Source: Ignavibacteria bacterium
GTDB taxonomy: Bacteria > Bacteroidota > Ignavibacteria > UBA10030
Direction of reading: 5' to 3'
Assembly: GCA_016873805.1 (NCBI GenBank)
Contig: VGVZ01000012.1
Span: 24,736 to 88,735 of the forward strand
Length of the DNA stretch: 64,000 bases
How positions within the stretch are numbered: the stretch's first letter is position 1; each line of letters starts with the position of its first letter. The notes under the pieces were generated by a model. It worked only from the letters and a program-made list of their open reading frames with translations, made no database searches and was not told where the DNA came from. Both the position numbers and the translations under genes were made by a program. Below are positions 53,740 to 60,391 of the stretch, piece after piece.

Positions 53740-55092
53740 CTATTCAAAAAGATCCTCTCCGCGTGACATTTTGAAACGCTGTAACTGGAGCGCCGCCTCA
53801 ACCGTTGCGATCGCATGGTTCAGTTGTGCCCGAAGGAGGTCCAGCTCAGCGTCAAGCACCTCGGTACTCGTTGCCACTCCCTGCTTGAAGTTCTCGGCAG
53901 CGACCCGTCGGGATTCTTCCGACCGACGCACATGATGTTCCCCGGCGGTGACGAGTGCATCCGCTTCGACCAGCCGTCGGTATTGGGTGACAACATCGAG
54001 GGCAATGGCGTTGGAGAGGAGATCGAATTGCGCTCGCGCCTCCGATTCGATTGCCCTCGCCTCCGACACTTTGTATGACGTTTCGAACCAATCCCAAAGA
54101 CTCCACTGAAAAACGATTCCGATATCCCACGTCTTTTCCCAGCGATCGCTCGGGGGAATGACACGCTGGTTTGGACGGGCGTAATCGTACGACGCGGAGA
54201 GAGATAACTGGGGAAACCATCCGGCCTGCGCGACCGTGACTCCCCTTTCACGAATGGCCTTCAGCTGGCTCATGGCATGCATTTCAGGACGGTGTGACAT
54301 CGCCGCTGCGATGAGAGTCCGAGGTTGAACCCTCAAATCCTCGGGACCGGGGAGATTGTTGGCTGCATCATCTGCAGGAACCAGCGGTTCTAACAGATCC
54401 AAACCGATCAGACTGCTCAGACGCATGCTGGCGAGCATGACACCGCTTCCCGCTTCGATGATTTTCATCTGCAAATCCACGAGTTGCGCCTCGAGGCGAA
54501 GCACATCGAGATACGACGCCATCCCCTGTCCGAGGAGATTCTGCACGTCCGCGAGATGTGCACGCAGCTGGTTCTGCGCCTGATCATAAAGCTTCTGAAG
54601 CCTGATGGCCTTGAACAGGTTCCAATACGCAGCGGAGACTTCGATGACCAACTCGTTCTTCGCCTTCCGGTACTCGTGCGAAGCAATGTCATGCTGAGAT
54701 TCGGACATCTCGGAGAGTCGTGCAAGCCGAAACCCAGTGAAGATCGGCTGCTGAAGCGCGATGCGAGTCGCGTACGAATGATTGATCGATTCGAACAGAG
54801 TCTGCCTCCCGATCCCCGGGAGGGTAATCGCGTAAGTCGGAACATCGCTCAGCCTCGCGGCGCGGCCCGAGAGGGCCAGGCGGGGAAGGCGATTCGTCTG
54901 CGCCTCAAACATTTTCGCTTCCGCCGCCTCGACTCTGAACCGCGCGGCGGCAACCGACGGGTTCTTGTTCAACGCCGCGTCAATACAGTACGCCAATGTG
55001 AGTCCGGACTGGGAAATCGTTTCAGAGCGGTTCTGGGCGATCAGCACTTGCATCACCCCAACCACCAAGATACAGGCGACCAACGTTTTCAT
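53740..55092 (-). CDS. TolC-family outer-membrane efflux protein
   Basis: 450 residues: signal peptide (TLVACILVVGVMQVLIA), LTLAYCIDAALNKNPSVAAARFRVEAAEAKM at the start of the first OEP repeat, long coiled-coil helices rich in Ala, Leu, Gln and Glu, and the second repeat with FQWSLWDWFETSYKVSEARA. It forms the trimeric outer-membrane channel that docks to the HlyD-family adaptor encoded just upstream. Its position between the two ATPase genes is unusual compared with enterobacterial ybh operons. The ATG at 55092 follows GAAGGAATTGAGG. Confidence 0.92.
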   Translation of the reverse strand: MKTLVACILVVGVMQVLIAQNRSETISQSGLTLAYCIDAALNKNPSVAAARFRVEAAEAKMFEAQTNRLPRLALSGRAARLSDVPTYAITLPGIGRQTLFESINHSYATRIALQQPIFTGFRLARLSEMSESQHDIASHEYRKAKNELVIEVSAAYWNLFKAIRLQKLYDQAQNQLRAHLADVQNLLGQGMASYLDVLRLEAQLVDLQMKIIEAGSGVMLASMRLSSLIGLDLLEPLVPADDAANNLPGPEDLRVQPRTLIAAAMSHRPEMHAMSQLKAIRERGVTVAQAGWFPQLSLSASYDYARPNQRVIPPSDRWEKTWDIGIVFQWSLWDWFETSYKVSEARAIESEARAQFDLLSNAIALDVVTQYRRLVEADALVTAGEHHVRRSEESRRVAAENFKQGVATSTEVLDAELDLLRAQLNHAIATVEAALQLQRFKMSRGEDLFE

Positions 55093-55209
55093 CCTCAATT
55101 CCTTCTATCTGTGAACATCAGAATGAATCAGCCAACATCCGCGTCGTCCAACCCCCTCGGGTGGGGATCTCATTGCGAGCGGCGAACGTTGCTGCTCGCC
55201 GTCTCCCCA

Positions 55210-56136
55210 TCAAGAATTCGCACTCTCGGACATGAATACATCTTCCAGCGACGGACGGATTTGTTTCATACTCTGTGCATCCACTCCCAGGGTCTTCAAA
55301 CCACGCGCCAGCGCTTTCGACGTGATCCCTTCCTGCAGCACCACATGCACCCTGTTCCCAAATAGCTGTACGCTCTGCAATCCGGCCAGCTGACGAAGTT
55401 GAGCGGCCGCGTGTCGCGGATCGTCACATTGAATCTCGACAACACTTCGGGTGAATTGGTCCCTGATCTTCTCCGGTTTGTCACAGGTGATCATCTCACC
55501 TCGATTGAGCAGCGCGACGCGCGTGCTCCGTTCGGCCTCATCAAGATAGGGGGTCGACATTACGACCGTGATTCCCTGCTTCAAGACATCCGAGAGGATC
55601 TTCCAGAAATCGCGCCGTGAAACCGGATCAACGCCTGTGGTCGGCTCGTCGAGGAAGATGACGTCGGGTGTATGAATAAGCGTGCAGGCGAGGGCGAGCT
55701 TCTGTTTCATCCCACCGGAGAGTTGGTCGGCAAGCCGAGTTCGAAACGGGGTGAGCCGCGTGAAGGCGAGTAATTCCTCTTTTCTGGCAAGAAAATCTTG
55801 GATTCTGTGGATTTCTGCAAAAAAATCGATGTTTTCATCGACTGTCAGGTCGGGATAGAGACTGAACCTCTGAGAGAGGTATCCGATATGGTGTTTGATT
55901 TCGTCCCTTTGCGCGGCCATATCGACGCCCATGATCTCGATCGACCCATGATCGGGCTTGAGGAGGCCGCACATCATTCGAATCGTGGTTGTCTTACCGG
56001 CCCCGTCCGGGCCGACAAGCGCGAAGATCTCACCTTGCTTGACCTGGAGATTCAAACCGATCACGGCCCGGACCGGTGCGACTCCCTCCTGCTCAAACGT
56101 TTTCGAGACGTCGGCAACCCGGACGACGGTGTTCAT
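55210..56136 (-). CDS. ABC transporter ATPase (first half of a split YbhF)
   Basis: 308 residues with Walker A GPDGAGKTT, signature LSGGMKQKL, Walker B VIFLDEPTTGVDP and the C-terminal extension ending RPSLEDVFMSES. The switch His of the H-loop is replaced: the sequence reads VVMSTPYLDEAER, with Pro where His is usual (THYLDEAE in the partner), so this half may be hydrolysis-impaired and the pair asymmetric. Translation is coupled to the HlyD gene by a 4-base overlap. Its partner is the ATPase at 52690-53637. Confidence 0.92.
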   Translation of the reverse strand: MNTVVRVADVSKTFEQEGVAPVRAVIGLNLQVKQGEIFALVGPDGAGKTTTIRMMCGLLKPDHGSIEIMGVDMAAQRDEIKHHIGYLSQRFSLYPDLTVDENIDFFAEIHRIQDFLARKEELLAFTRLTPFRTRLADQLSGGMKQKLALACTLIHTPDVIFLDEPTTGVDPVSRRDFWKILSDVLKQGITVVMSTPYLDEAERSTRVALLNRGEMITCDKPEKIRDQFTRSVVEIQCDDPRHAAAQLRQLAGLQSVQLFGNRVHVVLQEGITSKALARGLKTLGVDAQSMKQIRPSLEDVFMSESANS

Positions 56137-57074
56137 TGCGACGCCCCCTTGTCGTGCGGGTGGATCGTCGCGTCCGCCGGCAGTCCGGCTTTCAGCGATT
56201 GATCAGGATTCGATACCCGGATCTTCACGGCAAAGACGAGTTTTGCCCTCTCCTCCTTGGTTTGGATATTCCGAGGTGTGAACTCCGCTGTCGGCGAAAC
56301 AAATGCGACCACACCATCAAACGTGCGCTTCTCATAGGCATCGATCGCGATGCTCGCCTTCTGGCCAAGCTTGACTCTGGGAATCACCGTTTCGGGGAGA
56401 TAGACAACGAGGTTCATCGTGGTGAGATCGGCCAATCGGACAACCGCGCCTCCCGGTGCGATGAATTCCCCCGCCTCGACGAATGTGTTGACCACCGATC
56501 CGGCTATGGGGGCCGTCACAACACAATCGAGAACTCTCTTGCGCAGCGATGCGACCTGGGCGCGAGCCTGATCACGCCGTGCACGAGCAAGATCGATCTC
56601 CGCGCTCCGCGCTCCGCTCTTCAGTTTTACAAGATTCTGTTCCGCCAGCGTGAATCGCGTTCTTGCATCATCCAGCTGTTTCTTCGCGACCGTACCGGCA
56701 TCGTGCAGCTCTTCGATGCGAGCGAGGTCGGTTTGAGCAGACTCGAAGGTTGCTTGGGCCTGCGCGATCTCCTCTTTGCGCGGTCCTTCCAGCGTGAGCT
56801 TCAGCTGTGCCTCGGCGGCACGGAGATTCGCCTCGACCTGCGCGAGCTGATGTTGCCACTCGGTCGCATCAATCACCACCAGCGTATCTCCGATGCCCAC
56901 GGCGGCGCCTTCTGTGACCCGAAGTGAAACGATAATCCCGCTCACCTGTGAGCTTACCGTGACTTCATTCGCCTCGAGCGTTCCCGTACCGGTCAACGCA
57001 GCGGTGTCATCTCCCTGGCAGGCAGCGATAAAGAGGAGAAAGAGGGCAATAGACAATCTGGATAGTACTTGCAC
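56133..57074 (-). CDS. HlyD-family efflux adaptor lipoprotein (YbhG-like)
   Basis: With the GTG at 57074 the protein has 313 residues and begins with an ideal lipoprotein signal, (M)QVLSRLSIALFLLFIAAC, lipidation expected on Cys19. The GTG lies just after the TetR stop with GAGG six bases upstream; ATG starts at 57110 or 57137 would overlap tetR and spoil the signal. The body has GTGTLEANEVTVSSQVSGIIVSL (lipoyl-like strand), a coiled-coil hairpin from ~75 to 170 (QLAQVEANLRAAEAQLKLTL), then VTAPIAGSVVNTFVEAGEF and a beta-barrel domain. It bridges the ABC permeases and TolC. Confidence 0.92.
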   Translation of the reverse strand: MQVLSRLSIALFLLFIAACQGDDTAALTGTGTLEANEVTVSSQVSGIIVSLRVTEGAAVGIGDTLVVIDATEWQHQLAQVEANLRAAEAQLKLTLEGPRKEEIAQAQATFESAQTDLARIEELHDAGTVAKKQLDDARTRFTLAEQNLVKLKSGARSAEIDLARARRDQARAQVASLRKRVLDCVVTAPIAGSVVNTFVEAGEFIAPGGAVVRLADLTTMNLVVYLPETVIPRVKLGQKASIAIDAYEKRTFDGVVAFVSPTAEFTPRNIQTKEERAKLVFAVKIRVSNPDQSLKAGLPADATIHPHDKGASQ

Positions 57075-57081
57075 GGAATCC

Positions 57082-57726
57082 TCAACGTTTGTTTTTGGGT
57101 TGGGAGTCATGATGAAGATGAAATGTTGCGCGCGCATCGTCGGTCAGCGCCCCGGCGAAGAGAATGGAGAAGATATTTGAGATCGCATCTGTTGTCGAAA
57201 AGGAATGCTCCGAGAGGGTCGCGGGATTGACGATTCCCTCCACCGATTGTGTGAACATCAGAATGAAGATGTCGACATTGACATCCTCTCTGAAGTATCC
57301 CTCCTCCTTTCCCTGCACGAACATCGATTTCAAGGCCTCCAAGATATGTTCTCTGCGGAATCGTTCGATCTCATGCCAGAGATCAGGATAGGAACGCTTC
57401 ATCTCCATCGGAAACCGCCGGCTTGTATGTCCCAAGAGTTGACCGAGAAATGTCATCAGCCGGAGCAGCTTTTTGTCAAACAACTCATCCGCGGAGACAA
57501 TGGCTCCGACCTTGTTCGCCGCTCGTGCCATCGTGAACCGCACGACCGCACGGACCATTTCTTCTTTGCTCGGGAAGAATTTGTAGATGGTCTTCTTGCT
57601 CATCCCCAGATCGGTTGCGATTTCATCGACAGTCACGCTCGACGGTCCGTGTGAGAAGAACTTCTCGCGCGCCGATTCGATGATTCGTTCTCTATCCGAT
57701 GGAGGCGATGACCAGGAGGTGGGCAT
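57082..57726 (-). CDS. TetR/AcrR-family regulator of the efflux operon
   Basis: 214 residues from the ATG at 57726. The N-terminal helix-turn-helix covers RERIIESAREKFFSHG, SSVTVDEIATDLGMSKKTIYKFFPSKEEM; the C-terminal ligand domain is 14 kDa or more without a recognisable pocket motif. It is the first gene of the exporter operon, so it probably represses its own operon, like CecR of the E. coli ybh system. An ATG at 57792 would add 22 residues (AKKHIIGNQKYSYSFHRRLSE), but those codons overlap the candidate promoter and operator at 57741-57800, so the shorter form is preferred. Confidence 0.88.
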   Translation of the reverse strand: MPTSWSSPPSDRERIIESAREKFFSHGPSSVTVDEIATDLGMSKKTIYKFFPSKEEMVRAVVRFTMARAANKVGAIVSADELFDKKLLRLMTFLGQLLGHTSRRFPMEMKRSYPDLWHEIERFRREHILEALKSMFVQGKEEGYFREDVNVDIFILMFTQSVEGIVNPATLSEHSFSTTDAISNIFSILFAGALTDDARATFHLHHDSQPKNKR

Positions 57727-57740
57727 TTCGGAAAGCCGCC

Positions 57741-57775
57741 TATGGAAACTGTAGGAGTATTTCTGGTTTCCAATA
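57741..57775. promoter_or_regulatory. Candidate TetR operator (inverted repeat)
   Basis: TATGGAAAC (57741-57749) pairs with GTTTCCAATA (57766-57775), one extra base in the right arm. It overlaps the -10 region of the candidate promoter and lies just upstream of the TetR start, the expected place for autoregulation. Confidence 0.4.
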
Positions 57776-57800
57776 ATGTGTTTTTTTGCCATTTTGTCAA
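57772..57800 (-). promoter_or_regulatory. Candidate promoter of the efflux operon (TTGACA-N17-ATTATT)
   Basis: A perfect TTGACA (57800-57795) with a 17-base spacer to ATTATT (57777-57772), a weaker -10 than elsewhere. It predicts a transcript start near 57765, upstream of the chosen TetR ATG. Confidence 0.42.
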
Positions 57801-57886
57801 GGTCATTCTCTTGGAATCAGGAAGCTGTGGTCGGTAAACCGCTTCTTAATCGGAGAGAGGGAGGTGGGCGTGTGACGTCTCGGCGT

Positions 57887-58172
57887 TCAGACACCAGCTC
57901 CGTACCTGGCGAGAAAACGCATTTCGGAGTCGACTTTGCCCAAATGCACGATATCGGAACCGGCTGGAAGAAGTGTTCCAAAATCCGGATTGACCTGCAT
58001 CGCAATGTCCGTTCCCACGCCGATGATGCGGCATCTCGTTTCTTTTCAGATGCTCGCGTCCCTCATCCGTTTCCCCGCGAGCGAAGCAGGAACCTTCACT
58101 TTATCCGGCCGAAGATATCGGAACAGAGTGGCCAGGTAGGTTCGTCCGATCCTTGTGCCTCGGCGATTTCTT
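57887..58172 (-). pseudogene. Decayed RCK_C (TrkA-C) domain remnant
   Basis: Reading the minus strand directly gives VKVPASLAGKRMRDASI, an in-frame TGA (58048-58046), then KETRCRIIGVGTDIAMQVNP, DFGTLLPAGSDIVHLG and KVDSEMRFLARYGAG before a stop at 57889-57887. This matches the plan of TrkA-C/RCK_C domains (V-P-x-S-L-x-G-K..., I-G-V...NPD...L-x-x-G-D...L-G). Upstream, in another frame, NPEVAQEIAEAQGSDEPTWP suggests a further frameshift near 58100. It looks like the tail of a potassium channel or transporter truncated at the M24 peptidase gene. Homology is judged by eye only. Confidence 0.5.
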
Positions 58173-58175
58173 GGG

Positions 58176-59384
58176 CTACTTCAGGATTGGGACGACATGC
58201 TCCTGCGATGGTTCCCCTGTCACAATCACTTCTCCCGCTGAAGAGACGTACACGTCAATCTCGCTCCGGATCCCGAAATTCCCCGTGAGATAGATTCCGG
58301 GTTCAATCGAAAAAGAGGTCTCGGGGATGATCTTTCGTTCATCACGGGTTTCCAGATTGTCCAGATTCGCACCGTTTCCATGAATCGACTGTCCGATAGA
58401 ATGACCGGTCCGGTGAATGAAGTATTCCCCATATCCGCGCTTTGTAATAACCGACCGAGCCGCATCATCGAGGTCGGCGCCCAGAATTTCCTTTCCCGCG
58501 GCGAAGGAGTCGCGAGCCAGCTTGAGCGCCGCGTCTCTCGCCTCGCGGACAATCTGAAACACCTTTTCATATTCATCGGGGACGTTATCACCGACATATC
58601 CGGTCCATGTAATATCCGCGTATACCGAGTCGGGCTTGTTCTTTTTGGCCCACAGATCGATCAGAACAAAATCCCCTTTGTGGAGGGGCGCATGGATTTC
58701 TTCCGTGGGCTCGTAGTGGGGATTTGCGCTGTTCGCGTTGACGGAGCAGTTCGGATGGGTTTCCGTAATCAGATCCCGTTTGGCGAACTCGGCCAACATG
58801 AATTGCTGGACGTCGAATTCATTGATCGGTTTGCCCCCGTTGATGTTCGTTTTGATGAGGCCGAAGGTGAGGTCAACGATTTCCCGAAGGTGCTTGGCGG
58901 TCTCGAAATTGTCCTTGCGTTGCTCTTCGGTCCATCGGGCCTCAAAGCGTTGCACCAAATTCGCGGAAGATACCACTTCTACTCCGGTCGCCTTGACAAC
59001 TTCCAGCGTCCCGGCATCGACGTTAGAAACGTAAGGAATCGCATTGCGCGGGGAGTATTCCATCGCGACGTGGGTCATCCCTGTCAAGATTTTTTCCAAA
59101 CCCTCTTCGAGCGATTGCCAGCTCAGATAGACGGTCTTGTCGCCCGGGAGCGAATCGAGATTCTTCGTTTCGATGGCATGGACAAGCTTGCGCGGCTCTC
59201 CCTTTGCGGGGATGAGATAGAAATACCTGCGTGTCTGGTGGATGTGGGAAGGGAGATCAAGGATTCGCGTCGCGAAAACGTTTGAACCCCGAAAGTTGTA
59301 GAGCAGCCACCCCTCGATCCCCTCTGCCCGAAGGGCATCCTGAATTCTAGTGATCTTCTGCCTGTTTTCTTCCAACGTGGCCAT
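58176..59384 (-). CDS. M24-family metallopeptidase (Xaa-Pro aminopeptidase-like)
   Basis: 402 residues. An N-terminal creatinase-like domain (GIEGWLLYNFRGSNVFA, to ~150) precedes the pita-bread catalytic domain with ligands Asp in FVLIDLWAK, Asp in VYADITWTG, His in HRTGHSIGQ, Glu in FSIEPGIY and Glu in GIRSEIDV, so all five metal ligands are present. It would remove N-terminal residues before proline from peptides in the cytoplasm; substrate range is unknown. The first Asp motif lacks the usual Gly-Ala. No close neighbours share its strand and spacing, so it is probably monocistronic. Confidence 0.9.
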   Translation of the reverse strand: MATLEENRQKITRIQDALRAEGIEGWLLYNFRGSNVFATRILDLPSHIHQTRRYFYLIPAKGEPRKLVHAIETKNLDSLPGDKTVYLSWQSLEEGLEKILTGMTHVAMEYSPRNAIPYVSNVDAGTLEVVKATGVEVVSSANLVQRFEARWTEEQRKDNFETAKHLREIVDLTFGLIKTNINGGKPINEFDVQQFMLAEFAKRDLITETHPNCSVNANSANPHYEPTEEIHAPLHKGDFVLIDLWAKKNKPDSVYADITWTGYVGDNVPDEYEKVFQIVREARDAALKLARDSFAAGKEILGADLDDAARSVITKRGYGEYFIHRTGHSIGQSIHGNGANLDNLETRDERKIIPETSFSIEPGIYLTGNFGIRSEIDVYVSSAGEVIVTGEPSQEHVVPILK

Positions 59385-59465
59385 GAATCAGTTCCGGTGG
59401 TTGAGTGGTTGAGATGGGAATTCCAAACAATGTAAGGAATATGGGGGAGAATTCACAGATCGGTA

Positions 59466-59589
59466 GGACAGGGGTCCTCACCTGTCCCCGAGTCCGGCAG
59501 GTTTCTCAACCCGTTTGAGTAGCTGCGTAGGACGGACATCTATGTCTCTCCTGGCCCGGGTCGGCAGGGCAGGTGTCCCCCGCCTGCCC
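59466..59589. repeat. REP-like hairpin cluster
   Basis: GGACAGG/CCTGTCC at 59466-59487, a degenerate copy around 59530-59550 (GGACGGACAT), and GGGCAGG/CCTGCCC at 59567-59589. The spacing and GTAGGACA lead-in match the hairpins near the RAYT gene. Confidence 0.65.
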
Positions 59590-59697
59590 GTGATGACTCG
59601 CAACATCGGTTGCAGTTCTTCTGACGATTGGATCGAGTCCCCCTTGATCTCCCTTTTGGGGAAAGGGGGATGTCTTGAGTGGAGGGGGAAAAAAAGA

Positions 59698-59884
59698 GGG
59701 GCTGTCTCAAAAGATCACTGAGAGTCGCAGTGAGTCCCGCCAACGGCGGGATCAAGCTGTGACTTCGGAGCGAAATCGCTAGGCTGAGGCCCGCCGTCAT
59801 ACTGAGCGCAGTCGAAGTATGCGGCGGGCTTAGACTCCGCCGAAGCCACGATTTCGCCCTGAAGAAGACTTTTGAGACAGCCCC
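59698..59884. mobile_element. MITE-like element with 16-bp terminal inverted repeats
   Basis: GGGGCTGTCTCAAAAG at 59698-59713 is exactly complementary to 59869-59884. The 187-base element has no ORF; its interior is a 104-base palindrome (59761-59864). Ends reading GGCTGTCTCAAAAG are reminiscent of IS ends. No convincing target duplication is visible. Confidence 0.75.
59761..59864. repeat. 104-base palindromic repeat, copy A
   Basis: Nested arms: GCGAAATCG near the left end pairs with CGATTTCGC near the right; CCCGCCG pairs with CGGCGGG; the centre is CATACT...AGTATG around GAGCGCAGTCGA. Nearly identical to copy B. Confidence 0.85.
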
Positions 59885-59984
59885 ATCTCTTCGAGGTCGA
59901 TCCCGACTTACCGTTCGACTTCGCTTCCCGAAGGGACCCTTTGGGGCAGGATGACGTCGGGATGACGGCTCCTCAAACCCGGTG

Positions 59985-60052
59985 GGACAAGTCTCCTGAC
60001 TTGTCCGCCGACGTTCCCCCAAATCCGGTAGGACAAGTCTCGTGACTTGTCG
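59985..60052. repeat. REP-like hairpin pair
   Basis: GGACAAGTC/GACTTGTCC at 59985-60006 (loop TCCT) and GGACAAGTC/GACTTGTCG at 60031-60052 (loop TCGT), both preceded by GGTGG or GGTA. The two are nearly identical over ~30 bases. Confidence 0.8.
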
Positions 60053-60073
60053 GAACTGGAAAAAAGAATCCCC

Positions 60074-60177
60074 GACTTTGGAGCGAAATCGCCAGGCTGA
60101 GCCCCGCCGTCATACTGAGCGCAGTCGAAGTATGCGGCGGGCTTAGACTCCGCCGAAGCCACGATTTCGCCCCGAAG
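60074..60177. repeat. 104-base palindromic repeat, copy B
   Basis: Same length and order as copy A with only a few substitutions, but here without the 16-bp MITE ends. So the palindrome exists both free and inside the MITE. Confidence 0.85.
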
Positions 60178-60242
60178 TTTGCCGTCGGAATGAGTTCCGC
60201 TTCCCAGAATCCCGCCTGGAGGCGGAATCCCAGACAGCGGGA

Positions 60243-60273
60243 GATCCCGTCCCGATGTAGTCGGGACGGGATC
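60243..60273. repeat. 13-bp perfect hairpin
   Basis: GATCCCGTCCCGA (60243-60255), loop TGTAG, and its exact complement at 60261-60273. It lies next to the intrinsic terminator of the last cargo gene. Confidence 0.75.
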
Positions 60274-60274
60274 G

Positions 60275-60310
60275 GAAAAAAAATCCCCGAGCTCTTGCGA
60301 GCTCGGGGAT
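60275..60310 (-). terminator. Intrinsic terminator of the last T9SS cargo gene
   Basis: Minus strand: a perfect 12-bp stem (ATCCCCGAGCTC arms, 4-base loop) followed directly by eight Ts (60282-60275). About 80 bases after the stop codon. Confidence 0.88.
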
Positions 60311-60391
60311 ACGAAATCTGATGAATCTGATCCCGACTTATCCTTCGACAGCGCTCAGGATGGTGTCGGGATGATCCCTACAAAGCAGGGA

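Larger units (their letters stand above)
59385..60391. other. 1-kb intergenic block made almost entirely of small repeats
   Basis: No gene is supported. The block contains REP hairpins (59466-59589 and 59985-60052), a MITE-like element (59698-59884), two 104-base palindromic repeats (one inside the MITE), an ATCCCGAC...GTCGGGAT repeat (59900-59963, another at 60330-60372), a 13-bp hairpin at 60243-60273 and an intrinsic terminator. Confidence 0.7.

Noticed and set aside
57776..58288. Plus-strand 170-codon frame between tetR and the M24 gene
   Set aside because: It has no family pattern and runs antisense to the RCK_C-like remnant and the M24 3' end. The minus-strand reading is far more protein-like.
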